Source: Candidatus Gemmiger faecavium
GTDB lineage: Bacteria > Bacillota > Clostridia > Oscillospirales > Ruminococcaceae
Direction: 5' to 3'
Assembly (NCBI GenBank): GCA_019114415.1
Contig: DXFO01000022.1
Location: 76,470 to 115,703 of the forward strand
Length of the DNA: 39,234 nt
Shown: one piece after another, positions 8,737-17,033 of the stretch
Numbering within the stretch: the stretch's first letter is position 1
Layout: each line of letters begins with the position of its first letter
Notes under the pieces: model-generated
Database searches by the model: none
Told to the model about the DNA's origin: nothing
What the model saw: only the letters and a program-made list of their open reading frames with translations
Position numbers and translations under genes: made by a program

Positions 8737-10496
8737 GCAAACAGAAAAAACTGCGCACGGCAGACACCGCCACCATCCGCCGGGTTCTGTCCCTGATTTT
8801 TCCTTACCGCGTATCGGTATGCGCCACCCTTGTACTGGCTGCCGTGACGGTGATCTCCACGCTGTACGCGCCGGTTCTGACCGGACGGGGCGTGGACCTG
8901 ATCGTCGGCCCCGGCGACGTGGATTTTGCCGCACTGCTGGTGTTGGGCGGGCAGCTGCTTTTGACCATTCTCATCACGGTGGTCGCCCAGTGGCTGATGA
9001 ACCTGGTCAACAACCGTATCACCTTCCAGGTGGTGCGGGACATCCGCGTCAAGGCCTTTGAGCATATGCAGGTCCTGCCCCTGAGTTATATGGATGCCCA
9101 TCGCCCCGGTGACGCCATCAGCCGCATCACAACCGATGTGGAACAGTTCTCCGACGGTCTGCTCATGGGATTTACCCAGCTGTTTACCGGTGTGCTGACC
9201 ATTTTGGGTACCCTGGGCATCATGCTGGTCATTGAGTGGCGTATTGCCCTTATCGTGGTGCTGCTGACGCCCTTGTCCATTTTTGTGGCCCGGTTCATCG
9301 CCGAGCACACCTACTCCATGTTCAAGGTCCAGAGCGAGACCCGCGCCGAGATGACCTCCCTGGTGGAGGAACTTGTAGGCAACGAGCACCTTGTCCGGGC
9401 CTTCGGCTACGAATCCCGGGCAGAAGCCCGTTTCGAGACCATCAACCAGGACTTGCAGCGCTGCGGCGTGCGGGCGGTTTTCTTTTCTTCCATTTCCAAT
9501 CCCGCCACCCGTTTCGTCAACTCTCTGGTCTATGCGGCGGTAGGCGTCATCGGTGCATTTCTGGCCATCGGCGGGTCCATCACGGTAGGCGGTTTGTACG
9601 CCTTCCTCAACTACGCCAACCAGTACACCAAACCCTTCAACGACATTTCCAGCGTCATGACCGAGCTCCAAAATGCCCTGGCCTGTGCTCAACGGGTGTT
9701 TGATCTCGTCGATGCAGAACCCATCCGCCCCGACGCCCCCGATGCCAAAGTTCTGGCCCATGGCGCCGGACAGGTGGAGTTTGACCATGTCAAGTTCCGC
9801 TACGTTCCCGATGTGCCGCTGATCGAGGATATGTGCCTCCGGGCCGAACCCGGCCAGCGCATTGCTTTGGTCGGTCCTACCGGCTGCGGCAAAACCACCC
9901 TTGTCAACCTGCTCATGCGGTTTTATGAGATCAACGGCGGCGTACTGCGGGTAGACGGCGAGCCCATCGACGGCGTCACCCGGGATTCCCTGCGGGGGAA
10001 CTTTGGCATGGTGTTGCAGGAGACCTGGCTCAAGGCCGGTACCATTGCGGAGAACATCGCCTATGGCAAGCCGGACGCCACCCGGGAGGAAATTATCGCG
10101 GCGGCCAAGCAGGCCCGGGCACACAGTTTCATCTGCCGCCTGCCCAACGGTTACGACACCGTCATCACCGAGGACGGCGGCAACATCAGCCAGGGCCAGA
10201 AACAGCTGCTCTGCATTGCCCGCGTTATGCTGCGCCGCCCGCCCATCCTGATTTTGGATGAAGCCACCTCCTCCATTGACACCCGTACCGAGATCCTTGT
10301 TCAGAGTGCCTTTGAAGAACTGATGAAGGGCCGCACCAGCTTTATCGTGGCCCATCGTCTGTCCACCATCAAAAACGCAGACTGCATCCTGGTGATGAAG
10401 GCCGGCAACATCATTGAGCGCGGCACCCACGACGAACTGCTGGCAAAGGGCGGGTTCTACGCCCAGCTGTATCAGAGCCAGTTCGCCAAGAGCTGA
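8733..10496 (+). CDS. Heterodimeric ABC exporter, catalytic half (TM288/BmrD-like)
   Basis: A 587-residue partner of the preceding gene, with an N-terminal six-helix domain and a C-terminal nucleotide-binding domain. Here Walker A (GPTGCGKTT, from residue 381), the catalytic Glu510 (ILILDEATSS) and the H-loop His541 (VAHRLST) are all intact, but the signature is altered to ISQGQ in place of SGGQ. In the heterodimer the altered signature would face the degenerate Walker B of the first subunit, and the intact signature of the first would face the intact Walker B of this one. That gives one consensus and one degenerate ATP site, as known for this family. The gene ends shortly before the asnA promoter. 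Confidence 0.93.
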   Translation: MSKQKKLRTADTATIRRVLSLIFPYRVSVCATLVLAAVTVISTLYAPVLTGRGVDLIVGPGDVDFAALLVLGGQLLLTILITVVAQWLMNLVNNRITFQVVRDIRVKAFEHMQVLPLSYMDAHRPGDAISRITTDVEQFSDGLLMGFTQLFTGVLTILGTLGIMLVIEWRIALIVVLLTPLSIFVARFIAEHTYSMFKVQSETRAEMTSLVEELVGNEHLVRAFGYESRAEARFETINQDLQRCGVRAVFFSSISNPATRFVNSLVYAAVGVIGAFLAIGGSITVGGLYAFLNYANQYTKPFNDISSVMTELQNALACAQRVFDLVDAEPIRPDAPDAKVLAHGAGQVEFDHVKFRYVPDVPLIEDMCLRAEPGQRIALVGPTGCGKTTLVNLLMRFYEINGGVLRVDGEPIDGVTRDSLRGNFGMVLQETWLKAGTIAENIAYGKPDATREEIIAAAKQARAHSFICRLPNGYDTVITEDGGNISQGQKQLLCIARVMLRRPPILILDEATSSIDTRTEILVQSAFEELMKGRTSFIVAHRLSTIKNADCILVMKAGNIIERGTHDELLAKGGFYAQLYQSQFAKS

Positions 10497-10513
10497 CCGC
10501 CCACGGCGCACAT

Positions 10514-10542
10514 TTGACGTCGTCGCGCACAGTCGCTATAAT
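10514..10542 (+). promoter_or_regulatory. Sigma-A promoter of asnA
   Basis: TTGACG (10514-10519), a 17-base spacer and TATAAT (10537-10542). It lies just after the exporter stop codon, so asnA can be transcribed alone. The ~55-base leader has two copies of CCCGGGCA but no clear riboswitch or terminator. Confidence 0.85.
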
Positions 10543-10601
10543 GAAACATATTCCCGGGCAGTGTCAAAATCCCCGGGCAAGTCACAGAGAGGGTGGGAGT
10601 T

Positions 10602-11612
10602 ATGTCCAACATCGTCATTCCGAAGAACTACAAAAGCACGCTGGGCCTGTACGATACGCAGAAAGCCATCGGTCTGATCAAGACCATTTTCCAGGAGAAG
10701 CTCTGCGCGGCGCTGCATTTGAAACGTGTTACCGCACCGCTGTTCGTTGCTCACGGCAGCGGCCTGAACGACGACCTGAACGGCGTGGAGCGCCCCGTCG
10801 CCTTTGACGTCCCCTGCCTGAATGAGAACGCCGAGGTCGTGCACAGTCTGGCCAAATGGAAGCGCTATGCTCTTGGCAAGTACGGCTTCCGTGCCGGTCA
10901 AGGCCTTGTCACCGATATGAACGCCATCCGCCGGGATGAAGAACTGGATAACCTGCACAGCATCTATGTGGACCAGTGGGACTGGGAAAAGGTCATCACC
11001 GAGCGGCAGCGGACCATTGATTTTCTGGAGGATACCGTCCATGACATTGTGGATGCCGTCTGCGGTACCGCGGATGAGCTGCGCTGGAAGTTCCCTGCCC
11101 TGAAAAAGATCGCACTGAGCCGGGACGTGGCGTTCATCACCTCCCAGGAGCTGGAGGACATGTATCCCGGGATGACGCCCAAGGAGCGGGAAAATGCCTT
11201 TGTGCGGGAGCACAAGACCGCCTGCATCATGCAGATCGGCGGCAAGCTGCGCAGCGGCAAGCCCCACGACGGCCGTGCCCCCGACTACGACGACTGGGCA
11301 CTGAACTGTGACATTCTGTTCTGGCACAAGGCGCTGGGCTGTGCGCTGGAGCTTTCCAGCATGGGCATCCGCGTCAATGCGGAGAGCATGCGCCGTCAGC
11401 TGGAGGAGGCAGGCTGCCCCGAGCGTGCCGAGCTGCCCTTCCACAAAATGCTGCTGTCCGGGGAGCTGCCCCTGACCATGGGCGGCGGTATCGGCCAGAG
11501 CCGTCTGTGCATGCTGTTGCTGGGCAAGGTCCATGTGGGTGAAGTCCAGGTCAGCCTGTGGGATGCCGAGACGGTGGAAGCCTGCAAGCAGGCAGGGATC
11601 GCGCTGCTGTAA
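10602..11612 (+). CDS. asnA: Aspartate-ammonia ligase (ammonia-dependent asparagine synthetase)
   Basis: A 336-residue protein close to the usual ~330. It converts aspartate, ammonia and ATP to asparagine, AMP and pyrophosphate in the cytoplasm; its fold is related to class II aminoacyl-tRNA synthetases. Recognisable family blocks are the N-terminal IPKNYKSTLGLYDTQKAIG, VTAPLFVAHGSGLNDDLNG, ALGKYGF, YVDQWDWEKVI and the C-terminal LTMGGGIGQSRLCMLLL. The ATG at 10602 matches the family's N-terminus and follows GGGAG; an upstream GTG three codons earlier is less likely. It is a single-gene unit between its own promoter and a bidirectional terminator. Confidence 0.97.
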   Translation: MSNIVIPKNYKSTLGLYDTQKAIGLIKTIFQEKLCAALHLKRVTAPLFVAHGSGLNDDLNGVERPVAFDVPCLNENAEVVHSLAKWKRYALGKYGFRAGQGLVTDMNAIRRDEELDNLHSIYVDQWDWEKVITERQRTIDFLEDTVHDIVDAVCGTADELRWKFPALKKIALSRDVAFITSQELEDMYPGMTPKERENAFVREHKTACIMQIGGKLRSGKPHDGRAPDYDDWALNCDILFWHKALGCALELSSMGIRVNAESMRRQLEEAGCPERAELPFHKMLLSGELPLTMGGGIGQSRLCMLLLGKVHVGEVQVSLWDAETVEACKQAGIALL

Positions 11613-11653
11613 CGGCTGGTGCCCTGCGCTTTCGTACCGAAAAGAAGATACAT

Positions 11654-11696
11654 AAAAAGTGCTGTACCCAAACTGTCGGGTACAGCACTTTTTGTT
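11654..11696. terminator. Bidirectional intrinsic terminator
   Basis: AAAAGTGCTGTACCC pairs with GGGTACAGCACTTTT around a 7-8-base loop, with A on the left flank and T on the right. It ends asnA on the plus strand and the yycJ-rlmH-GH3-GT4 unit on the minus strand. Confidence 0.92.
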
Positions 11697-11717
11697 TGTC
11701 TTGATTTACGCCGGGGG

Positions 11718-12773
11718 TCAGGAACGGGACAACGTTTGCTGGCGCAGCAGGTCCGCCAGCATCTGAGCACTTTTGGCCCAGGAGTATCGGGCCAGCACAC
11801 CCGCCGCATCCCGGCCGGAGATGATGTCATCCACATCGCCGTGGTTGGAGGACAGGTCGATGTAATCGGCATGGCCGCCGTAGATTTCCCGCATGCAGGG
11901 GGTATCGCTGACGACGACCCGGGGCGCACCGCAGGCGATGGCCTCCAGCGGAGGAATACCGAAGCCCTCATACAATGTGGGGAACAAAAACGCCTTGCAG
12001 TTTGCCATGAGGGTCTTTGCCTCGCCGTCCGAGACATACCCCAGATACTGCACATTGGGCAGGTTTTCAAGGCCCATCTCCCCTGCCGCTTTTGCCAGGT
12101 TCCCGCCGCCCGCAATGGCAAACACGGTATCCGGCCGGGTCTTGGCCGCGCGCAGTACCCAGGGAAAGTTTTTGTTTTTGAGCAGGTTGGACATGGAGAA
12201 ATAATACTCCCCCGGGCGGAGAGCCGTCCACTTTTCAAAAACCGCCGGATCGGGCTGAGTACGCTGCATATGCTGCCAGGCGTTGGGAATGACCGATACC
12301 TGCTCAGGATCGACGCCATAATACCGCTGCAGCTCGGCGCGGGAAAACTGCGACACCGTGATGATGTGCTCCGCCTTTTTGGCAATAGCTCGGTATTGCA
12401 ACCGATGCCATGCAGCGCTCAGGCGGCTGCGGGCATCGGTATAAAAGTCGGGCCGGGCACGGTAGCAGACATCATGCACCACGGCCATCCCGGAAAAACC
12501 GAACAGCGGAATGACATTGCAGGTGCAAAGACCTTTCCTGCCGCTCCGGCGGAGATAGCGGGGGTAGTCGATCTGCTCCCACAGCATACCGCTGTGGCTG
12601 CCAAAGGGCACAACCCGGATATTTTGGTACTCCGGCGTTTTGACGCCCTGCGGCACCACGATTTCCAGTTCCCCGGGAGACAGAATTTTGTCCAGCTCCG
12701 CCAGCAGTTCAATGGAATACCGCTGGATGCCTGACACCCTCTGGGCGAAAAACGCCCCGTCCACTGCATACAT
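11718..12773 (-). CDS. Glycosyltransferase family 4 (GT-B fold)
   Basis: A 351-residue retaining glycosyltransferase. The N-terminal domain includes QRVSGIQRYSIELL, typical of the WbaZ/RfaG-like group. The C-terminal nucleotide-sugar-binding domain includes YFSMSNLLKNKNF and the E-x7-E block YEGFGIPPLEAIACG, followed by VSDTPCMREIYG. The donor and acceptor sugars cannot be inferred. It is the last gene of a leftward unit, 17 bases after the NagZ-like lipoprotein gene, with GGAGG before its ATG. A role in a surface glycan or teichoic-type polymer is inference. Confidence 0.88.
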   Translation of the reverse strand: MYAVDGAFFAQRVSGIQRYSIELLAELDKILSPGELEIVVPQGVKTPEYQNIRVVPFGSHSGMLWEQIDYPRYLRRSGRKGLCTCNVIPLFGFSGMAVVHDVCYRARPDFYTDARSRLSAAWHRLQYRAIAKKAEHIITVSQFSRAELQRYYGVDPEQVSVIPNAWQHMQRTQPDPAVFEKWTALRPGEYYFSMSNLLKNKNFPWVLRAAKTRPDTVFAIAGGGNLAKAAGEMGLENLPNVQYLGYVSDGEAKTLMANCKAFLFPTLYEGFGIPPLEAIACGAPRVVVSDTPCMREIYGGHADYIDLSSNHGDVDDIISGRDAAGVLARYSWAKSAQMLADLLRQQTLSRS

Positions 12774-12790
12774 TTTTGTTTCCTCCGTCG

Positions 12791-14035
12791 TCAGATCAGC
12801 CCGCAGCGTGCTTTCAAGGCAAGCACCCTTGCCGCGCTCTCGTCAATGCGGGATTCCGGGATGGTCCCGTCCTCTACTGCCGCCACCAGGGCGTCGAAGA
12901 CCTCGGCCAGACCATTCGGCATGAGCAGGATGTCTGCCCCCGCCTGTACGGCCTGCACCGCAGCCCGGGCGGCGGTGTACTGTTTGGTGATGCCTTCCAT
13001 GGCCAGGGAATCGGTGACGATCACCCCGGCAAAGCTCAGTTCTTCCCGCAGCATCTGCATCAGCTGCGGAGACAGGGATGCGGGCGTATCGTCCCCTGTC
13101 ACTTCAGGTGCGGCAATATGGCCCGCCATCACAAGGTCCGCCCCTGCATCGATCCCGGCGGCAAACGGTACCAGCTCACAGGAGAGCAGTTCCTGCCAGC
13201 ATTTTTGAGTCACGGCAAGATCCTTGTGGCTGTCCTCCGCCGTGTCGCCGTGGCCGGGATAATGCTTGATGCAGCACAGCACGCCGCCGTCATGGAAGCC
13301 CCGCACCGCGGCGGCTACCAGTTCCGCCGCCTGCTGCGGGTCATTGGAGAAGGCACGGGAGCCGATCACGGTATTGTCGGGATTGGTGTTCACATCGGCC
13401 ACCGGTGCAAAATCAAGATCAATGCCATACCCGGCAAGATACCTGCCGATGGTGTTGCCCATCTCATATGCGGCATCGGTCCCGCCTTCCCCCACTTTTT
13501 CGGCGTAGGGGAAATCTGGTATTTCGTCAAAGCCCGGGTGATTGGCCAGGCGGGCTACTGTCCCGCCCTCTTCATCCACTGCAATGAGCATCGGGGTCTC
13601 TCCCGCCTCGTGCAGCTCCGTGGTAAAAGCCACAAGCTGCTGCGGGTCGGTCAGGTTCTTGCCGAACAAAACCACCCCGCCCACCGGATACTGTTCAAGC
13701 TGCCGCCGCATGGCATCGTTCAGCGCAGTGACGCCCGCAGCATCGGCATCGTTGATCTGGTCCTGGCTTTGTTCCGGGTCCAGTGCGTCGGGGCGGACAA
13801 AGAACAGCTGCCCGATTTTTTCCCGCAACGTCATGCCCGCCAGCAAGGCGTCAATTTGTTCGTCCGGGGTTTGTGTAGCTTGCGTGTCACCGGCAGTATC
13901 GTCCGTTTGCTGTACTGCAGGGGAGCTCTGCGGCGCGGAACTTTGCCCGGAACCATCCGAAGCATTGCCGGTACAGCCGCCCAACAGCACGCCGCAGCCA
14001 AATAGCAGAGCCAAAGTCAATGGAACACGCCGCAT
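12791..14035 (-). CDS. Glycoside hydrolase family 3 lipoprotein, NagZ-like beta-N-acetylhexosaminidase
   Basis: A 414-residue secreted lipoprotein. A basic start (MRR), a hydrophobic segment and a lipobox ending LLGGC give an acylated Cys21, followed by a Ser/Gln/Thr-rich linker to about residue 55. The GH3 barrel follows, with GQLFFVRPDAL, VGGVVLFGKNL, AVDEEGGTVAR, the KHYPGHGDT loop that supplies the NagZ-type catalytic His in place of a separate acid/base domain, and VTDSLAMEGI with the nucleophile Asp. NagZ-type enzymes release GlcNAc from muropeptides. An extracellular lipoprotein form is usual in Gram-positives (compare Bacillus NagZ/YbbD). It sits between rlmH and the glycosyltransferase gene. 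Confidence 0.9.
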   Translation of the reverse strand: MRRVPLTLALLFGCGVLLGGCTGNASDGSGQSSAPQSSPAVQQTDDTAGDTQATQTPDEQIDALLAGMTLREKIGQLFFVRPDALDPEQSQDQINDADAAGVTALNDAMRRQLEQYPVGGVVLFGKNLTDPQQLVAFTTELHEAGETPMLIAVDEEGGTVARLANHPGFDEIPDFPYAEKVGEGGTDAAYEMGNTIGRYLAGYGIDLDFAPVADVNTNPDNTVIGSRAFSNDPQQAAELVAAAVRGFHDGGVLCCIKHYPGHGDTAEDSHKDLAVTQKCWQELLSCELVPFAAGIDAGADLVMAGHIAAPEVTGDDTPASLSPQLMQMLREELSFAGVIVTDSLAMEGITKQYTAARAAVQAVQAGADILLMPNGLAEVFDALVAAVEDGTIPESRIDESAARVLALKARCGLI

Positions 14036-14071
14036 ATTCCGCCTGCCTTTCCCCGTAAGGATGTCTTGTGC

Positions 14072-14557
14072 TTACTTATGATATTTCATACCGGCATTGA
14101 TGGAAAACGCACGGTAAAGCTGCTCCGTCAGGACCAGCCGCGCCATCTGGTGCGGCATGGTGATCCGCCCCATGGAGATTTTGGCCTGAGCCGCCCGCTT
14201 GACACTGTCGGACAGGCCGTGGGAGGAGCCGATGACAAAAGCCATATCTCCGGAGCCGCTCATGGCCCGGTCCGCGATCATGGCAGCCAGTTCCTCACTG
14301 GAGATCTGCTTGCCCTCGATGCAGAGGGCGGCCAGATACTCCCCTTTTCGTAAGGACCCCAGAATCGCCTTTGCTTCTTTATCCAGGGCTTTGGCGATCT
14401 GTGCATCCCCGGCATGGCGTTCATCCACGGCCACTTCCGGCAATTCAATGATGCGGAAATTGCAGAATGCCGCCAGTCGTTTCTGGTACTCGGCCACACC
14501 GGCAGCGTAAAAAGATGTGCTGAGTTTTCCGATACAGATCAGGTCGATGTTTTGCAT
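14072..14557 (-). CDS. rlmH: 23S rRNA (pseudouridine1915-N3)-methyltransferase RlmH
   Basis: A 161-residue SPOUT-class methyltransferase of normal length. It uses S-adenosylmethionine to methylate N3 of pseudouridine 1915 in helix 69 of 23S rRNA on assembled ribosomes. The C-terminal trefoil-knot sequence is clear: FVIGSSHGL, then ISMGRITMPHQMARL and the end EQLYRAFSINAGMKYHK, close to the family signature. AAGGTG precedes the ATG. It lies 9 bases after the yycJ-type gene, as in the conserved Bacillus walJ/yycJ-htrA-rlmH neighbourhood. Confidence 0.97.
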   Translation of the reverse strand: MQNIDLICIGKLSTSFYAAGVAEYQKRLAAFCNFRIIELPEVAVDERHAGDAQIAKALDKEAKAILGSLRKGEYLAALCIEGKQISSEELAAMIADRAMSGSGDMAFVIGSSHGLSDSVKRAAQAKISMGRITMPHQMARLVLTEQLYRAFSINAGMKYHK

Positions 14558-14566
14558 GGCTGCACC

Positions 14567-15355
14567 TTAAAATTCTATGTAGGGGCTGATCTCGTTACGA
14601 CTCTGCGCCTGGATCAGCACGTCCCGTCCCGGCTCGATGCCCGCCGCCAGCAGCACATTATAGACCGTGGTCAGCGCAAGCTCGGGAGTGTTATTGGTCT
14701 GGCTCAGATGGCACAGGGCAAACTTTTTGCAGCCGTCCTGAATGAGTTCCAGCAGCTCCGCCGCACAGGCACGGTTGTCCAGATGTCCTCGGTCGCTGGC
14801 AATGCGGACCTTGAGATAGTAGGGATACGGCCCGCCCTGCAGGCTGAACCGGTCATAGTTGGCTTCCAGTGCCACAAGGTCACAGCCCGCCAGATTCTGC
14901 TGTACTACCGGCGTCAGCACACCAAGGTCGGTGGCAATGGCCATGGTCCGTTCATCCGGCGTGCGGATGCGGTAACCGCAGCAGGGTACGTCATGGCTGG
15001 TGGGAAAGGACGTTACCACAAAGGAGCCGATCTCCTCCGTGCGGCCGTCCATGGCAATGGCCTCCACGGCGTGCGGCAGCGTTCCACGGGATTCCAGCAT
15101 ATCCAGCGTGGCCGCGCAGCCGTAAACGGGAACGTTATAATGCTTCAAAAAGGTATCCAGACCGCTGACATGGTCCGAGTGTTCATGGGTGATCAGGATG
15201 CCCTCGCAGTCCGCGATGGCAAGCCCCAGCTTGCGCAGGCCGGTGAGCGTGGTGCGGCAGCTTTTGCCCATATCCACCAGAAGATATTTTTCCCCATGAA
15301 GGATCAATGCGCAGTTGCCGGACGAACCGGAATACAGTGTCGTAAACAGTGCCAT
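14567..15355 (-). CDS. MBL-fold metallohydrolase, YycJ/WalJ type
   Basis: A 262-residue metallo-beta-lactamase-fold protein. The N-terminus (LYSGSSGNCALI) and the metal motif THEHSDH (His57, His59, Asp61, His62) are typical of YycJ/WalJ, a group suggested to act as a 5'-3' exonuclease with links to cell division and mutation avoidance. Further metal ligands fit HDVPCCGYRI and LCHLSQTNNT. The first gene of a four-gene leftward unit; no WalRK two-component genes are near, unlike the Bacillus locus. The ribosome site is weak: AGAGAGG is 12-15 bases from the ATG. Confidence 0.9.
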   Translation of the reverse strand: MALFTTLYSGSSGNCALILHGEKYLLVDMGKSCRTTLTGLRKLGLAIADCEGILITHEHSDHVSGLDTFLKHYNVPVYGCAATLDMLESRGTLPHAVEAIAMDGRTEEIGSFVVTSFPTSHDVPCCGYRIRTPDERTMAIATDLGVLTPVVQQNLAGCDLVALEANYDRFSLQGGPYPYYLKVRIASDRGHLDNRACAAELLELIQDGCKKFALCHLSQTNNTPELALTTVYNVLLAAGIEPGRDVLIQAQSRNEISPYIEF

Positions 15356-15392
15356 GCCTTGTGTGAATTCCTCTCTGTCTGATTTTGGGGCC

Positions 15393-15425
15393 GCTCACAA
15401 AAACAGGGCCGCAGTCCTGCGGCCC
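15393..15425 (-). terminator. Intrinsic terminator downstream of murA
   Basis: On the minus strand GGGCCGCA and TGCGGCCC form an 8-bp stem with a 4-base loop, followed by TGTTTTTG. An outer pair (GAGCGG / CCGCTC) extends it. It separates murA from the yycJ-type gene. Confidence 0.75.
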
Positions 15426-15487
15426 CATGAGCGGTCAATTTTCTCCGCAAAGGGAGACGGCCTTTCGCCCCTGCCCATGGCGGGACA

Positions 15488-16771
15488 TTACATCGCCCGC
15501 GTAATGGTATTGACGGGGATCTCGACACGGCGGATGTCCGCGCCGAGGGCCTGAAGTTTTTCAACGATATTTTCGTAGCCGCGCTCGATATGGCTGGTCT
15601 CATCGATCTCGCTCACACCGTCGGCGGCAAGGGCCGCAACCACCATTGCCGCACCGGCACGGAGGTCAAGCGCCCGCAGCGGCGCAGGATGCAGCTGCTC
15701 CACGCCCTCGATCACTGCGACCTGGCCGTCCACCTGGATGCTGGCCCCCATATGGATCAGTTCGTCCACATAGCGGAAGCGGTTTTCCCAGATGCCTTCC
15801 GTCACAATGGAGGTGCCGTCGGCGACGCTCAGAAGCACCGTCATCAAAGGCTGCATGTCGGTGGGGAAACCGGGATGGGGCATGGTCTTGATCTTGAGGG
15901 GCTTCAGACGCTGGCTGCAGCTGATGCGCAGGGAATCGTCAAATTCCTCGATGGTACAGCCGGCGGCGCGCATTTTGGCCGTGATGGGCTCCAAATGCTT
16001 GGGAATGATATTGTGCAGCGTCACATCGCCCCGGGTAATGGCCGCGGCCGCCATATAGCTGCCTGCCTCGATCTGGTCGGGGATGATGGAGTAACCGCAG
16101 CCGTGCATGGAGCTGACGCCGCGGATCTTAATGACATCGGTGCCTGCGCCGTGGACATCGGCACCCATCATGTTCAGACAGTTGGCAAGATCGACCACGT
16201 GGGGTTCCCGCGCAACGTTTTCCAGGATGGTGAGCCCGTCCGCCATGACGGCGGCGAGCATAGCGTTCATGGTCGCGCCCACGGAGACAGTGTCAAAGAA
16301 AATATGCGATCCCGTCAGCTTATCGGCACTAACACGGATCATGCCGTACTCCACCGAATCCTGCGCCCCCAGGGCGGTGAACGCCTTGAGGTGCTGGTCG
16401 ATGGGGCGCGGGCCAAGATTGCACCCGCCCGGCATGGCGACCTGCGCGGAGCCGAAACGGCCCAGCAGTGCGCCCAGGAAGTAGTAGCTGGCACGCATCT
16501 GGCGCGAAAGCTCGTTCGACACCTCGGTGCAATCGATGTGGGTGGTGTCGATCTCATAGGTGCTTTTGCTGATCATCCGGATGCTGGCGCCGAGTTCGCT
16601 CAAAATTTGCAGGGATGCCATGACATCACTGATACAGGGAAGGTTCTCGATGATGCATTTTCCCGCTGCCAGAATGGTCGCGGGCAATATGGCCACAGCC
16701 GCGTTTTTTGCACCGCCGATGGTGACATCACCGGTGAGCGGATTTCCGCCGCGGATCACAAATTTTTCCAA
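15488..16771 (-). CDS. murA: UDP-N-acetylglucosamine 1-carboxyvinyltransferase
   Basis: A 427-residue protein that transfers enolpyruvate from PEP to UDP-GlcNAc, the first committed step of peptidoglycan synthesis and the fosfomycin target. Lys22 (GGAKNAA) and the loop PGGCNLGPRP with Cys117 (the fosfomycin-reactive cysteine) are present, as are VTEGIWENRFRY and DLRAGAAMVVAAL. The start is a TTG giving MEKFVIRGGN, which fits the family's N-terminus. AAAGGAG lies 12 bases upstream, a little far; in-frame ATT or ATC codons lie nearer but are rarer starts. The first in-frame ATG/GTG-type alternative would add 36 unrelated residues. It has its own promoter and terminator. Confidence 0.95.
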   Translation of the reverse strand: MEKFVIRGGNPLTGDVTIGGAKNAAVAILPATILAAGKCIIENLPCISDVMASLQILSELGASIRMISKSTYEIDTTHIDCTEVSNELSRQMRASYYFLGALLGRFGSAQVAMPGGCNLGPRPIDQHLKAFTALGAQDSVEYGMIRVSADKLTGSHIFFDTVSVGATMNAMLAAVMADGLTILENVAREPHVVDLANCLNMMGADVHGAGTDVIKIRGVSSMHGCGYSIIPDQIEAGSYMAAAAITRGDVTLHNIIPKHLEPITAKMRAAGCTIEEFDDSLRISCSQRLKPLKIKTMPHPGFPTDMQPLMTVLLSVADGTSIVTEGIWENRFRYVDELIHMGASIQVDGQVAVIEGVEQLHPAPLRALDLRAGAAMVVAALAADGVSEIDETSHIERGYENIVEKLQALGADIRRVEIPVNTITRAM

Positions 16772-16848
16772 AGTGATAATTCTCTCCTTTGCCCAGCCGA
16801 GCACGGCCGCGGGGATACTTTGGGGCAGAAAAACGCCCGCTTCCCGGT

Positions 16849-16878
16849 TGCCGGTCCGGACTCGAAGTCCAACCGGCA
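16849..16878 (-). other. GC-rich hairpin in murA leader
   Basis: The predicted ~120-base murA leader contains GCCGGT...ACCGGC enclosing GGACT...AGTCC with a 3-base loop. A second AACCGG just downstream could pair with the same GCCGGTT, so alternative folds are possible. A TTTTT run follows ~16 bases later, too far for a simple terminator. Confidence 0.45.
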
Positions 16879-16899
16879 CAAAGCCGCATGGTTTGCTGT

Positions 16900-16928
16900 A
16901 TTATACACCAAAACGGAAGTTTTGAAAA
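16900..16928 (-). promoter_or_regulatory. Promoter of murA
   Basis: On the minus strand TTTTCA (16923-16928), a 17-base spacer and TATAAT (16900-16905). The -10 box is perfect and the -35 box matches at four of six positions. Confidence 0.65.
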
Positions 16929-16974
16929 GTGCTGCCCTTAGTATTTACAAAAAAAGCGTGAAAAATCCCAAATT

Positions 16975-17022
16975 GCTGCCGCCCTGCACGGGGATTTTAT
17001 CCACAACGTGCAGGGGCAGCAC
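16975..17022 (-). terminator. Long hairpin after the M23 operon, with a DnaA-box-like loop
   Basis: GCTGCC plus CCCTGCACG (16975-16990) pair with CGTGCAGGG plus GCAGC (17007-17020), just downstream of the M23 stop codon. The loop holds TTATCCACA (16997-17005). On the minus strand TTTTT and TTTTTTT runs follow about 10 and 20 bases after the stem, so termination efficiency is uncertain. GTGCTGCCC (16929-16937) could also pair with GGGCAGCAC (17014-17022) as an alternative. Confidence 0.5.
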
Positions 17023-17033
17023 CTAAAAACGGG

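Noticed and set aside
10550..10582. Two copies of CCCGGGCA in the asnA leader, considered as an operator or riboswitch
   Set aside because: The repeat is short, there is no terminator or sequestered ribosome site, and it does not resemble a known regulatory RNA.
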